NCBI RefSeq assembly: GCF_964340395.1
Contig: NC_135553.1
Span: 21,624,949-21,688,948, forward strand
Direction: 5' to 3'
Source: Glandiceps talaboti
Taxonomy: Eukaryota; Hemichordata; Enteropneusta; Spengelidae
DNA: 64,000 nt
Under the pieces are notes generated by a model that made no database searches, had not been told where the DNA came from, and saw only the letters and a list, made by a program, of their open reading frames with translations. Of this stretch, positions 1-11,330 are shown in pieces. How positions within the stretch are numbered: the first letter of the stretch is position 1; each line of letters begins with the position of its first letter. Both the position numbers and the translations under genes were made by a program.

Positions 1-870
1 AATTTCACCTTTTATATACCAGTAAATTTAGAATGTCACCTCCTGAATGCCGATATTCGTGATTTCACTGGCATTGGCACAGTTTTCACCGGCAACTTCC
101 TAGGCTGCTCGGAATATCGAACAAAGTAAAAACAAGATTGATTTTCAATTTTGAAATAGTGAAGAGATGGTATGAAGTTATGTAGGCGAAATCTCCAGCA
201 TGATTGCCTACCGATGCGATCTTACGGCCAATCGCACATGTAATAATGGGAAGCTTTTATAGAAAGTTGTAACATAGATCTCATGGTGGGCGTTTTTAAG
301 GCCAAGAAAAAAGAGAATCGTTTTCTGGTGAGTTTGCATCACTTAAATACCCTGCCTCGATCTTCTTTTTTCTTGTGTTTGTCCAGCCAATGCAGACTGC
401 AAATCCAAGGGAAACACAAAATAAATCTCTACTACTTCTGGGAAGACAACAGCACAACTAAACATGAACAATTAAAAAACAATTTGCGTCGTCACACCAC
501 TTTAGGCAACGTTTCCTGACCAGGAACAACAACTTTCTTTTGTGTGACCATGGCGGCTAATTACCGCAACTATTCTGTGCACAGATATTTTAACAAAGTA
601 GCGTGTCGAACTAACCAACTCGTACTAGCTCATGTAGCTCCAAGCTATGTTTGATCGACGAAAATGTTGACCCCTTTAGGAAGACGTGTTGTTCGTGACG
701 AACCTGAACAATATCAAAATGTTTTCATTTAAACTGATATTAAAGTTTATATAATAAGGGCCAAGGACAACTATTTAATTACTTCTGTGTTGGAACTGTA
801 CAATATTTCATTATTGTTCTTATTCGATCATATATATCATGTAAACAAGTCGGTATGTGATACGTGTCTT
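1..870. other. No gene recognised
   Basis: This AT-rich stretch has no splice-consistent coding region that I recognise. A 78-codon open frame at 283-519 has no recognisable motif and unremarkable composition, so I do not call it a gene. Confidence 0.5.
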
Positions 871-1090
871 TTTACTGATTGTAACTTTTCCCCCTAAAAT
901 TGAACAATAAGACGTTATTCCCCAATATTTTTCTTAGTTCAGCCAATGAAAATACGAAGGAACTTAGGGGTCTTGTCACTACGAGCCGCTAGACGATTTT
1001 TTAAATGATTTGACAAATTTGGAACACCGCAGAACAATTGACGTAGACACGGGTTTTGGTGACTTGGAACGGCCTGGGTATATAATCCAT
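871..1090 (+). repeat. Interspersed repeat R1, copy 1
   Basis: Two blocks recur elsewhere in the window. The block at 930-1000 (sequence around cttaggggtcttgtcact) matches 61290-61355 on the same strand and, reverse complemented, about 17810-17880. The block at 1008-1085 (around gacgtagacacgggtttt) matches the reverse complements of 17600-17720 and 23400-23520. Here the two blocks lie closer together than at 17.6-17.9 kb, consistent with an internal deletion. The element class is unknown. Confidence 0.6.
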
Positions 1091-1639
1091 CCATATTTTC
1101 TGTTCAAAGACAATGATCTGACTTGTGCATGGTACATGATACATAATACATATATAATTTCGAAACAAGTAAACCTTCTTGTATGTAGGGATACGCAAAA
1201 GAAAGAACGTTGTATCAATTGCAACATATTGTATCGTTAATTTCTCAAGGTAACTGGTTTGAAATCCATTATCCTTGCCTTTTGTCTCGGGGACATTATT
1301 TCTTGGTGACGTTGGTTAAGTTATGTCTGCTCAGTATAGTAGGCCCTGTGACTTTTGGCATCACTCCTCATTCATTTCCCAACTTGTCACCTATGGGTTT
1401 AACCCCTCGAAGTGGTGTGAGAGTACATGTCTTTCAGATGGTGCGATCCTTTGTGATACTTATATGGACTTATATGGTGTCATGGTTTACTTGAAACCAA
1501 TAATTTATCTCACTATCCAGTGACTTAAATGCATGTTGGCAAGTCACAGTGCTATTGTTTTCTTCGCATTCTATATTGCTAGAATGTGGTGTTTTTTGTG
1601 TGTTTTTTTTGGGCGTTTTTTACAGTGCATGAATAATCC

Positions 1640-3900
1640 TGTTGTTGCTCCATTCCGCAAGAGTTGAAATCTGTATATGAAGATAGTATAAACACCAATT
1701 TCAAGTTTATCGCTCTTACAGAAATTTGGCAAATACAAAATACAGATATGTATAAATTGGAAAATTACTCTCTCGAAATTCAATGTAGAGACCGGGGTAG
1801 GGGTGGCGGTCTAGGGACATATGTACATTCCACTATAAACTATACTGTTATTCCAGATATAACAGTGCCAGCTGCTGAATCAATGTGGTTGGAATTTGTT
1901 GATAGAGGGAAATATTACATTCTCGGCGTAATATATAGACCACCACATTTTGATGAAAATGCCTTTATAGATGGTATCGAAAATACTCTGAATCAAGTTA
2001 ATCACAAGTACTATGGCTGTATTATTGTTGGCGATTTTAACATCAATGTCATCTAAAAATCTAACACTTCACAGAAATTACTTAACACACTTTCTTGTTT
2101 TCATTTAAAGCAAATGATTTAAAATTCAACTCGCATTACCAAAACCTGTCAAACCACAATTGATCATATTTATATATGAATTTAAGTAATAAGCACATTG
2201 ACGCAGGTGTTATTATCGCCGATATTTCCGATCACTTACCAATTTTTGTATTTGTAAATAAATTCTGTACTTTGCCTTCGGAAACTCCCTTATCATTTTC
2301 GAGAAATTTCTCAAATTATACAGTCCAAAATTTCAATCATGATCTACATATAGAGTGTTGGGAAGGAGTTCTGAATTGTCATGATGTCAATGAGGCATAT
2401 GAAAATTTTAGCAAAATATTTTTGAGTATCTGTGATAAACACGCTCCTCTACATGCCAATGGCAAACGAGAAAGAAAGAAAAGTAAACATTGGATTACAA
2501 AAGGATTAAAAAAACTCGATAAAAGTAAAACACAAAATGTACATTAAATTAATCAAAGAGAAATTTAGAGAACCACTGTTCACTCGGTAAAAAAAGTATA
2601 GAAATACACTGACTTCCATACTGAAAAAAGCCAAGAAATACTATTACACAAATCTTCTCATGACAAATCAGAACAACACCAAAGAGATGTGGGACGTTAT
2701 ACATGAACTATTAAGGAAACAAAAACACAAAAGTTTGAAAATACCGAATCGAATAAAACCCAAATCTGAAAGCTGTACAGAATTTATTACTTAACCGCAG
2801 GATATTATTGAACAGTTTAACGACTTCTTCATTCAAATATATAGGTGAAAGTCTAGCAAAGAAAATTGACAATTCTAGAGGAACTAAATACATGTCATAT
2901 TTAAATAGCCCAAATCAGTTTTCCTTTTTCCTCCGCCCTGTTACTGAAAATGAAGTCAAAGACATAATTTCTTCACTGGACACTAGGAAAGCGGCTGGTC
3001 ATGATGGCATTGGTGTTAAACTTGTAAAAGACACTTCAAAAGAAATGTTGAAACCCTTATGTTCACTTATTAATTTATCATTTTCAAAAGGCATCTTTCC
3101 CGATGACCTCAAAATAGCAAGAGTGTTACCGATTTACCAGAATGAAATTTTTTTAATTCAAAAAAGAATAGTGCGCACCATAACAGATAGTCACTGGTGT
3201 GCTCACTCGGGGCCATTATTTAAAAGGTTGAATATTCTTGACATTTTCAAACAGCACAAATTACAGCTTGCCGTTCTCGTTCATGACGTTTTGCACCTCA
3301 GATTACCGGATACCTTTCAGGATTTTTTCACCACCATTAAACACTCCTTCACAACACGACAGAGCGCCAGAAACGACCTTACCATCCCAAAAGCAAACCA
3401 TAAGACTGGCCAGTTCACTGTCAAGTATGCAGGTGCTAAACTATGGAATAGCATCCCTTACAACATTCGCAACATAAATAGCAGAAGTCATTTCCAAACA
3501 GAGTTCAAAAACTATTGTAAACTAGATATACTTCATATTCATAGAGATTGATTACCGTTTGTCTGTATATTTAAGCAGATCATTTGTTGTTTCTTTGTGT
3601 TTGTGTATTTGTTTGTTTGGTTATTTTTATTTTTTTTATCCACCTATATTTATATAATGTATTTTTTTAAATCCTTTATGATTTTTTTCTATTCTGTCAA
3701 TATTGCAATATACTCAATTTGACCAGCAGCCCCAGTAATTGGTAATTCCTAATCCGTAAGATTGTAAAATGGGACGGACTCGACTAGTTGCAAAGGCAAC
3801 TATTTTTCGTCTCCTTTCCCAAGTTGAATACTTCATATATTGTAGAATTGTTATATATGTATATATATTTCTGGGAATAAAGAAGATTATTATATATATT
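1640..3900 (+). mobile_element. CR1/Jockey-like LINE, internally deleted
   Basis: This is a non-LTR retrotransposon relic. The endonuclease part shows ALTEIW (about 1711), GGGLGTYVH (about 1804), YRPP (about 1936) and GDFNINV (about 2031). After stops it resumes with the SDHLPI motif (about 2230), the usual endonuclease C-terminal signature. The start of reverse transcriptase follows, with ENEVKDIISSLDTRKAAGHDG and KPLCSLINLSFSKGIFP. At about 3135 the RT reading passes directly into the C-terminal tail (LIQKRIVRTIT ... AKLWNSIPYNIRN), so the RT core with its catalytic aspartates is missing. The 3' end has AATAAA at about 3877 and runs into the TAG array. It has several stops and is not autonomous. 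Confidence 0.85.
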
Positions 3901-3901
3901 G

Positions 3902-3947
<46 letters not shown>

Positions 3948-4000
3948 CAGTAGTAGTAGTAGTGGTGGTGGTGGTGGTGGTGGTAGTAGTAGTATTAGTG

Positions 4001-4048
<48 letters not shown>

Positions 4049-4144
4049 ATAGTGGTGGTGGTGGTGGTGGTGGTGGTGGTGGTAGTAGTAGTAGTAGTAG
4101 TGGTGGTGGTGGTAGTAGTGGTGGTGGTGGTAGTAGTAGTAGTA

Positions 4145-4181
<37 letters not shown>

Positions 4182-4242
4182 GGTGGTGGTGGTGGAGGTG
4201 GTGGTGGTGGTGGTGGTGGTGGTGGTAGTAGTAGTAGTAGTG

Positions 4243-4303
<61 letters not shown>

Positions 4304-4304
4304 A
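3901..4304. repeat. TAG/TGG trinucleotide array
   Basis: About 400 bp of (TAG)n interrupted by (TGG)n blocks begins just after the 3' end of the LINE at 1.6-3.9 kb. The long Ser/Gly/Val and Tyr/His/Thr open frames across it are artefacts of the triplet repeat. Confidence 0.95.
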
Positions 4305-5081
4305 TTATTTTATTATAGTGACGAGATAATAACATACCTCCCAGCCCATCAGGCTCAGTTATAAGTCAACTTGAACAAAAGAAATGATACATTGACAATA
4401 TAGAGAGCTTACAGTGCATCGACATCGACATCATACTAGAATGTACTTTTATTCAAGTATTTTCACTTGAGGAAAATAGTGCATAAACTCGGCTTGTGCA
4501 ACTTTTACCTACATGAATAATAATCAACCTTATTTAAATACAGAATCCTCCGGGACACGTATATAGTACATGTAGTAGCCATGTGTAGTTTTCATAAACA
4601 GCGCCACCAAGCATCATTTATTGACAACGAATGTGACACGGTTGCACTAGTTGTAATGTGCAGTTCCGTACATTCAGTATTTCTTTCCAGTACGAGAGTT
4701 ATTTGTTTTATGTAGTGTATGACCGGTATCATTGCATTCATGATTAACACACAGTTTTACTACAAGTGGGGAAAGTTAATTAACAGCCAGCCGATCATGC
4801 ACCGTGTAAAGTATTCTATAATGTGATTCATGACCTATAAATATATACGATGCCACATGCAATTCGTTATCGAATAGAAAATGTTGCTTCCATATCTTTT
4901 GAGTAAGCTGTATGGGTTAGCAAGCCCAACATGTCTTGGTCGTATCGTCTATGTATCTCCTAGATACGTCTTTAAAAACACGTAGTTAAACCAGGAACGT
5001 ACATGTACTGTCCCGAAATTAATACTACACATGAAATCTTATTTCTATTATGAATAGCAGGTTCTCTAACTGGTTGCTGTA
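4305..5081. other. Region upstream of the TSP1 gene
   Basis: No gene is seen here. The stretch is the 5' flank of the TSP1 gene and contains the possible TATA element listed separately. Confidence 0.4.
4836..4843 (+). promoter_or_regulatory. Possible TATA box of the TSP1 gene
   Basis: TATAAATA lies about 245 bp upstream of the first ATG. If used, it would give a 5' UTR of about 215 nt. In AT-rich DNA this motif is common, so support is weak. Confidence 0.25.
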
Positions 5082-5349
5082 ATGAGATATCGAACGTCAA
5101 CACTTATGACCGTCTTCGTTTTGGTGATTATACTGTTTCACTCCGACTCATGGCGGCGACGGCGGCGACGACGGGGATGTGGTGCCGTAGACTGTTCCGT
5201 CAGTGGCTGGGGAAGTTGGTCTACATGTTCGATTTCTTGTGGCGGTACCGGGAGTCAAATTAGAATAAGAAGTATCGTGGCGTATGCATCCTGTGGTGGA
5301 AGCTGTAATTATGGTTTGGTTGAAACACAGTATTGTTATACACCTGCAT
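5082..5349 (+). CDS. TSP1-repeat protein, exon 1 (signal peptide and TSP1 repeat 1)
   Basis: First coding exon of a small extracellular or membrane protein. The ATG is followed by a hydrophobic segment (TLMTVFVLVIILFHS) that fits a signal peptide, then a run of seven arginines that could be a furin-type processing site. Next comes a thrombospondin type 1 repeat with WGSWSTCSISCGGTGSQ, R-I-R, CGGSC and a C-terminal C-x5-C. TSP1 repeats usually bind matrix components or receptors and are often C-mannosylated at W-x-x-W and O-fucosylated at C-S/T-x-x-C-G. Here WGSW and CSISCGG fit both consensus sites. The exon ends in phase 1 at a GTAAGT donor. Spliced with the four downstream exons it gives an open frame of about 205 residues. 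The ligand is unknown. Confidence 0.8.
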
Positions 5350-5368
5350 GTAAGTATATCACTCCTAC

Positions 5369-5657
5369 TTGTATTGTATTGTATTGTATTGTATTGTATT
5401 GTATTGTATTGTATTGTATTGTATTGTATTGTTTTGTATTGTATTGTATTGTATTGTATTGTACTGTACTGTACTGTACTGTACTGTACTGTACTGTACT
5501 GTACTGTACTGTATTGTATTGTGTTGTGTTGTGTTGTGTTGTGTTGTGTTGTGTTGTATTTTATTGTATTGTATTGTGTTGTATTGTATTGTATTGTATT
5601 GTATTGTATTGTATTGTATTGTATTGTATTGTATTGTATTGTATTGTCTTGTATTGC
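5369..5657. repeat. Pentanucleotide array (TATTG and variants)
   Basis: About 290 bp of a 5-bp repeat starts 20 bp after the exon 1 donor of the TSP1 gene. It falls into blocks: TATTG, then TACTG, then TGTTG, then TATTG again. All six frames stay mostly open, which produces spurious ORFs. Confidence 0.95.
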
Positions 5658-5679
5658 AAGTATAAAATATTGATATTTT

Positions 5680-6049
5680 TATCCACACCATACATAACGC
5701 AATCTTATCATGGAAACAACCTTAATGCTTGCAACAATACTTGAAAAATTCGATACTAGTTGAAAGTGTATCAATGTTATAAATAGTTCATAACAAAATT
5801 TGACTGCCGAATACGTGAAAATCAATTCAAAATTTGTCCATTTTAAAGACATGACCGTATATTTGGCGGGGTGGAAGAAAAATATATATCGTTTGAAATT
5901 TAGCTGTTAGTATTTGTTCACACCCACTATTTGACTATTTACAAATATACTTGAAGGACAACATATAGTTAATTATAGTGTACAAGGAATGCTTCATTAC
6001 AATATCAAATTCTTCAGTTATTTTTTAACTTCCGTCCGTCCACCAACCC
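5680..6049 (+). repeat. Duplicated intron segment, copy 1
   Basis: This segment (starting around tatttttatccacacc) matches 6618-6990 almost base for base (around cttatcatggaaacaacctt). Both follow a TSP1 exon and both lead into a CTGT array, so exon and intron were duplicated together. Confidence 0.85.

Positions 6050-6132
<83 letters not shown>
6050..6132. repeat. (CTGT)n array
   Basis: About 20 perfect CTGT units in TSP1 intron 1. The left flank (cttccgtccgtcc) and right flank (taatgaaacttgctacac) are shared with the array at 7.0 kb, so it belongs to the duplicated unit. Confidence 0.95.
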
Positions 6133-6414
6133 GACCACGATATGTCACTGCTGAATTAATTATAATGAAACTTGCTACACATCTTTCTTATGCTAACTGT
6201 AAGAACTGAATAAGTTTTGGTAAACATTATGAATATTAACGATCTATTTGCATAATTATTGGCTTTGGTAATTAAGCTATGTCGTAAGAATGTACACATA
6301 ATTCTATTACTAAGTATATCAATAGTAATAAAGCGCATATGTCATATAAAGGTTTTTCATGTATTGCATTGTTTAAATGAGAAATTTGCATAATCAACGT
6401 TTTTCGGTAATTAG

Positions 6415-6597
6415 GTTATGTAGGATGTGGTGCCGTAGACTGTTCCGTCAGTATCTGGGGAAGTTGGTCCGAATGTTCGATTTCTTGTGGCGGTACCGGA
6501 GGACAAATTAGAACTAGAAGTATCGCGGGGTATGCATCCTGTGGTGGAAGCTGTAATTACGGTTTGAGTGAATCACAGCTTTGTTATGCTCCTGTAT
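6415..6597 (+). CDS. TSP1-repeat protein, exon 2 (TSP1 repeat 2)
   Basis: A 183-nt exon in phase 1 at both ends, typical of shuffled TSP1 domains. It encodes YVGCGAVDCSVS, WGSWSECSISCGGTGGQ, R-T-R-S, CGGSC and a closing Cys. It closely copies the repeat in exon 1, including the CGAVDCSVS lead. I chose the AG at 6413-6414 as acceptor because it keeps frame (T+GT = Cys); the AG nearer the homology at 6422-6423 would create a TGA across the junction. The donor is GTAAGT at 6598. The W-x-x-W and C-S-x-x-C-G glycosylation consensus sites are kept. Confidence 0.75.
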
Positions 6598-6617
6598 GTA
6601 AGTATCCACTCCTGTTT

Positions 6618-6990
6618 GTATTTTTATCCACACCATGAATAACACAGTCTTATCATGGAAACAACCTTAATGCTTGCAACAATACTTGAAACATTCGACA
6701 CTAGTTGAAAGTGTATCGACGTTACAGATAGTTCATAACAAAATTTGACTGCCGAATACGTGAAAATCAATTCAAAATTTGTCCATTTTAAAGACATGAC
6801 CGTATATTTAGGGTGGAAGAAAAATGTATATCGTTTGAAATTTAGCTGTTAGTATTTGTTCAAACCCACTATTTGACTATTTACAAATATACTTGAAGGA
6901 CAACATATAGTTAATTATAGTGTACAAGGAATGCTTCATTACAATATCAAATTCTTCAGTTATTTTTGAACTTCCGTCCGTCCGCCAACC
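6618..6990 (+). repeat. Duplicated intron segment, copy 2
   Basis: Partner of 5680-6049, with the same order of blocks and few differences. It lacks the pentanucleotide array, which therefore expanded or was lost after the duplication. Confidence 0.85.
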
Positions 6991-7003
6991 CTGTCCGCCA
7001 ACC

Positions 7004-7152
<149 letters not shown>

Positions 7153-7235
7153 AACAATATACCAATACTACTGAATCAATTCTAATGAAACTTGCTACAC
7201 CTCTTATTAAAATTAGCTCCGCTGTCAGTGACACA

Positions 7236-7912
7236 TTCACTATTGCTATTTTGCTAGACGACATGTTTGTGAAATGTATACTGGTTTTAAAACTGTAAAA
7301 AAGCGTCTGCAAACACCTTAAAATGACCTTTAGTTCCCTTCGGATTTACTTCGAGAGTTTTCGGGTATTTCCGGTCCCACCTAGACCACGGGATTTTATG
7401 ACGTCATAGAGAGACATCGTTAGCACGTAGCCTATGACGAGCGTAGTCAACAGGTGAATAAAACTCAACAGCATTGTGAAAAAATACATTGCTGGTGGTT
7501 GTAATAGACATCAGTAAACAAAAGCTACAGTCTACATGTCTTATTAACCAACATTTACCGATATTTACTCACACTTCCTGACTAATTGTCAGTGTCTGTG
7601 GGTATAAATGCTAAAATATTATGTCCCCATATTATGGCAAAATAAATCAAAATGGCTAGACTAGATATACATAAACACTTGTAATGTCGGGTGTTTCACA
7701 TTCGATGACTTTTATTTATCTGATTTTTTATCATTTGCTTAGAAGAAGCATTACAATGCCGTCGTGATGCGTTGAGGGCCGGGGTCGACGGCATCTGAGG
7801 AAGGCATATTATTTTAGCCTACTATACTCGTACTCGCGTCACCTTTTATTTCATCTGTAATCAAACCAGAATACCTTTCACAAACATTTCGTCTAGCAAT
7901 AGTGATTGTGAG
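7236..7912. repeat. Inverted repeat with about 60-bp arms
   Basis: The sequence at 7236-7295 (cactattgctattttgctagacgacatgtttg, then gaaatgtatactggttt) recurs reverse complemented at 7860-7912. The spacer is about 560 bp without a recognisable coding region. This may be a miniature transposon, but I did not find a clear target duplication. Confidence 0.55.
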
Positions 7913-8010
7913 CTTTTTGAATCACCTTTAAGGGTTAGGTGGATTCTCCGTCGTCGTCTGTTATCTGTCCGTCAACCTTTAGTGGTAAATTAATTGATGA
8001 TGTCAAAATC

Positions 8011-8516
<506 letters not shown>

Positions 8517-8538
8517 CAAATCAATTATTTGTTCTCAG

Positions 8539-8588
8539 GCCCTGACGACTATTCTGGAGACGATTCTGACGACGACTCTCCTCCAAAG
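8539..8588 (+). CDS. TSP1-repeat protein, exon 3 (acidic linker)
   Basis: A 50-nt exon between an AG acceptor (ttctcag) and a GTCAGT donor. It completes the split Cys codon of exon 2 and encodes [16 protein letters not shown], an aspartate-rich linker. Phase 1 in, phase 0 out. The phase match on both sides supports the call. Confidence 0.6.
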
Positions 8589-8670
8589 GTCAGTGAAATG
8601 CTCATGCAGGTTGTTTGCATATTGTGTTTTAATTTTACTTTTACCTCTCGCATAAAGGTAAGACAACGTC

Positions 8671-8742
8671 TGTCAGTCTGTCTGTCTGTCAGTCAGTCAG
8701 TCAGTCAGTCAGTCAGTTAGTCTGTCTGTCTGTCTGTCTGTC
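8671..8742. repeat. (CTGT)/(CAGT) array
   Basis: Short mixed tetranucleotide array in TSP1 intron 3. Confidence 0.85.
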
Positions 8743-9460
8743 TAATTGTACCTTTTAGATTGCATAGAACGTGCCCATACATTGTTCATACTGGCAGGCG
8801 TTTAATGAAATGTGGATAGCATTTATCAAATTGTCTTACTGTTATGATAGATAGTGTCCCTTCAGTGTACTTATAATTTCATGTACCAATTGCAATGTCA
8901 TAACTATAAAAGATCTTGCTTTTGTTTTCCTAATGGGAAGCATTCGGATATTATGCCAATGATTATATTATTTGAAGGCAGTGTGACAACATTTTTCGAC
9001 AACTCAAACGGACGGTATGACTACAAGTAAATCGATCAATACATAGCCTTGCATGCTCAATGTATCATCAGCCAATCAATGAAATCCAAATTAAGGAGCA
9101 TTTTGTAATCACAGGGGGGAGCTGTTGAATAAAATATGACGACCCTCCCCCGATTCCATCGTGCTAAACAGTGACCGTCCCTCAATCCCTCAATTTCCTT
9201 TCTCTGAAACATGCCCCCCTCCCCTGTTGAAATTTTTAAAGGCATGCTTTCAATTCCGTCAGACATAGAAAAGGACCCTCGCTCTATCATTTTTAGCATT
9301 GAAAAAACAAATTAAACTTTTTTGATAGTTAACATTTTTTAAGGTATTGTTTTTTCCCCAACTACTACTACCACCGGAGTGAATTTGTGAATTTCCTTTA
9401 TATCGGACGCATATATCAAAATGTATATGATATGTATGGTTTAAATCCTATCCCTTGCAG

Positions 9461-9545
9461 AACAATGATAATGATGATATCGTAGGTGGGTTTTTCAGAT
9501 TCGAGGTAATCGTTTCGACCAGTGCAGTAGGAATCGTTGTTTTAG
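9461..9545 (+). CDS. TSP1-repeat protein, exon 4 (hydrophobic segment)
   Basis: An 85-nt exon between a strong acceptor (tatcccttgcag) and a GTAAGT donor. It encodes NNDNDDIVGGFFRFEVIV followed by STSAVGIVVL. It continues the acidic linker and then turns hydrophobic, which could be a short membrane segment or a lipid-anchor type tail. Ends in phase 1. Confidence 0.6.
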
Positions 9546-9681
9546 GTAAGTCAACAGCAACCTCTATTTATATATCAACAATCTCGTTCTTTGACAGTGA
9601 TGTAAACCGGCCTATGAATTTGCTTACAAATTTATTTAAATTTTAAATGTGAATTCTTTCATTTATTGTCTTTCTACAAAG

Positions 9682-9719
9682 ATGTCGTACGACCTCTGAA
9701 AATAAAGCAAACAATTTGA
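9682..9719 (+). CDS. TSP1-repeat protein, exon 5 (C-terminus)
   Basis: After a pyrimidine tract and AG (tctttctacaaag), the phase-1 frame reads DVVRPLKIKQTI and a TGA at 9717-9719. The short basic tail would be cytoplasmic if exon 4 spans the membrane. AATAAA at 9701-9706 lies inside this coding tail and a T-rich tract follows at 9726-9750, so the polyadenylation signal may overlap the coding sequence. Confidence 0.5.
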
Positions 9720-10443
9720 AAAACTGTTTCGTGTTTTCTTTTTCTTTTGTAAGTTTACGAAGTGTTGTTCAATTAAAAGGCCAGTTTCAAATTCCTGGTA
9801 TCTGATGACACTATTTCAACAACGTGAAATAGTGATTGACAAATTTAGTAGTCGCACTGCCTGGGTACATTCTAACTTTGCAGTACTAGTATCCCCAAGT
9901 GTTAATTATGTGAAGTTGGAGTTTAAGTTTTTTTAGCTGAAAGGCTTACACAACTAATGACAAGATTCACAAAGCAGAGTGTAATTAGCTCTGAAAATGT
10001 TTACTTAGACGGTTTGCCTTCTCAATTTTACGTTATAACTCAGGTATATAATTTGCATAAAATTTGATATATTTCAAAGTTTGTGAATATAAATTATCTT
10101 TATGCAAATAAGTTGTGTTTTATGCAAATCGTTTAACTGTTGGCAATGTTATTACATATTTTGGAAGGAAATACAACTGTCAGCTACTTTTATTCCTATA
10201 AATGACGTTCACAGAAATCGTTACAGATTGTGACAATTACTGCAGTTATACCATGGGGGGGGGGGGGGGCATACATGCGAAGATTTGTATATGTTTACTA
10301 CTTGTACTGTGTTGAAAAAAATGTGGATACATGGGTATAAATTTTGCGTGCATTTTATTCCCCAATGCTTACACATAAGGTTGTAATTGTTCGCAACACA
10401 TCCCTTCTATAATCATTCGCCATCTTGCTTAAGGCACAGGGGC
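9720..10443. other. No gene recognised
   Basis: AT-rich, with a 15-bp G run at 10255-10269. No supported coding region. Confidence 0.5.
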
Positions 10444-11330
10444 CAGCGAGCATGTAACTGATCGAGTGATCGATTGACCGATTGAATGATAAATTTTTGT
10501 GGTGCAATATAACTTATTTTGTGTGATATTGATCACTTGACTCTTTGAATTTTGTGGTGATATCAAACTTTTTGTCCTCTTTTCCTTGCTACATTTCTCT
10601 CTTTCACACTCATTTAAGCATTAACTAGTATGCCTACCAGTGTGTGTATGATTGACTCTTTTCCGGTGTGATAATCTCCCCGAAGATTAGACATAAAGCA
10701 AATATTCATGGTAACTGATTCATGCTAATTATGCAAATAGGGGTGTTTTAATTTCGATAAGAGGAGAAGAATGGACAAGGTGTCTTTATTTAGTCAATAA
10801 AGAGAATTATATACAACTGAAAGAGAGAAAGGTGGCCAGGGAAAGAAGAAAAGAGTTTTGTATCACCAAAAATATGTAAATAAATGGGTCAATTGATCAT
10901 TATATTATACCAGTATATTGATGGCGCAAATCGAGAGATCTGATTGTCTAGACATTGAACTAGCGCGTCTAAAATGAGCGATAATGCACAGTTGGCACGT
11001 GTTCAAATTTTGATGTTGACTGTTCGTCTACGAACGTTGTAGTCCGTGCAGGGATGGGGGCACAAATGAAACCAGAAAATGTTGTGTCTTATAAACTCGG
11101 TTTTGACCAGTGAACACAATATATGCACTCGCTATCGTTCATGCATTTTCATTCACTGGTCAAAACCTCTTGGTATACCATCCCAATGTGGTGGTTTATT
11201 GCTTAAATATCACACACAAAATAAATTATATTGCACCACAAAAAATGATCATTCAATCGGTCAATCATTCAACCAAATAATAAATCAATCAATAAATCGA
11301 TCCATCAATCCATCGATTACATGTTTGCTG
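10444..11330. mobile_element. DNA element with about 100-bp terminal inverted repeats
   Basis: The left end at 10444-10545 (cagcgagcatgtaactgatc, then cgattgaccgattgaatgat, then gtggtgcaatataacttatt) is the reverse complement of the right end at 11208-11330. The right arm carries extra ATCA/ATCG units, so the tetranucleotide sits within the terminal repeat. The roughly 660-bp interior has no recognisable transposase, so this is a non-autonomous element. A further 16-bp perfect inverted repeat (ggttttgaccagtgaa, 11099-11114 and 11152-11167) lies inside. A related right end appears at 39720-39800. Confidence 0.7.

Noticed and set aside
283-519. 78-codon plus-strand frame
   Set aside because: No recognisable domain, splice context or composition signal.
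1010-1240. Possible exon with similarity to a frame at 23.4-23.5 kb
   Set aside because: The similarity is part of repeat R1, present at four sites including introns and in both orientations, so it is not a coding exon.
3769-4335. Long Ser/Gly/Val and Tyr/His/Thr open frames on both strands
   Set aside because: They are translations of a TAG/TGG triplet array in several frames and have no independent coding signal.
5284-5691. Open frames made of Cys-Ile-Val-Leu-Tyr repeats
   Set aside because: Produced by the 5-bp intronic repeat, where every frame stays open.
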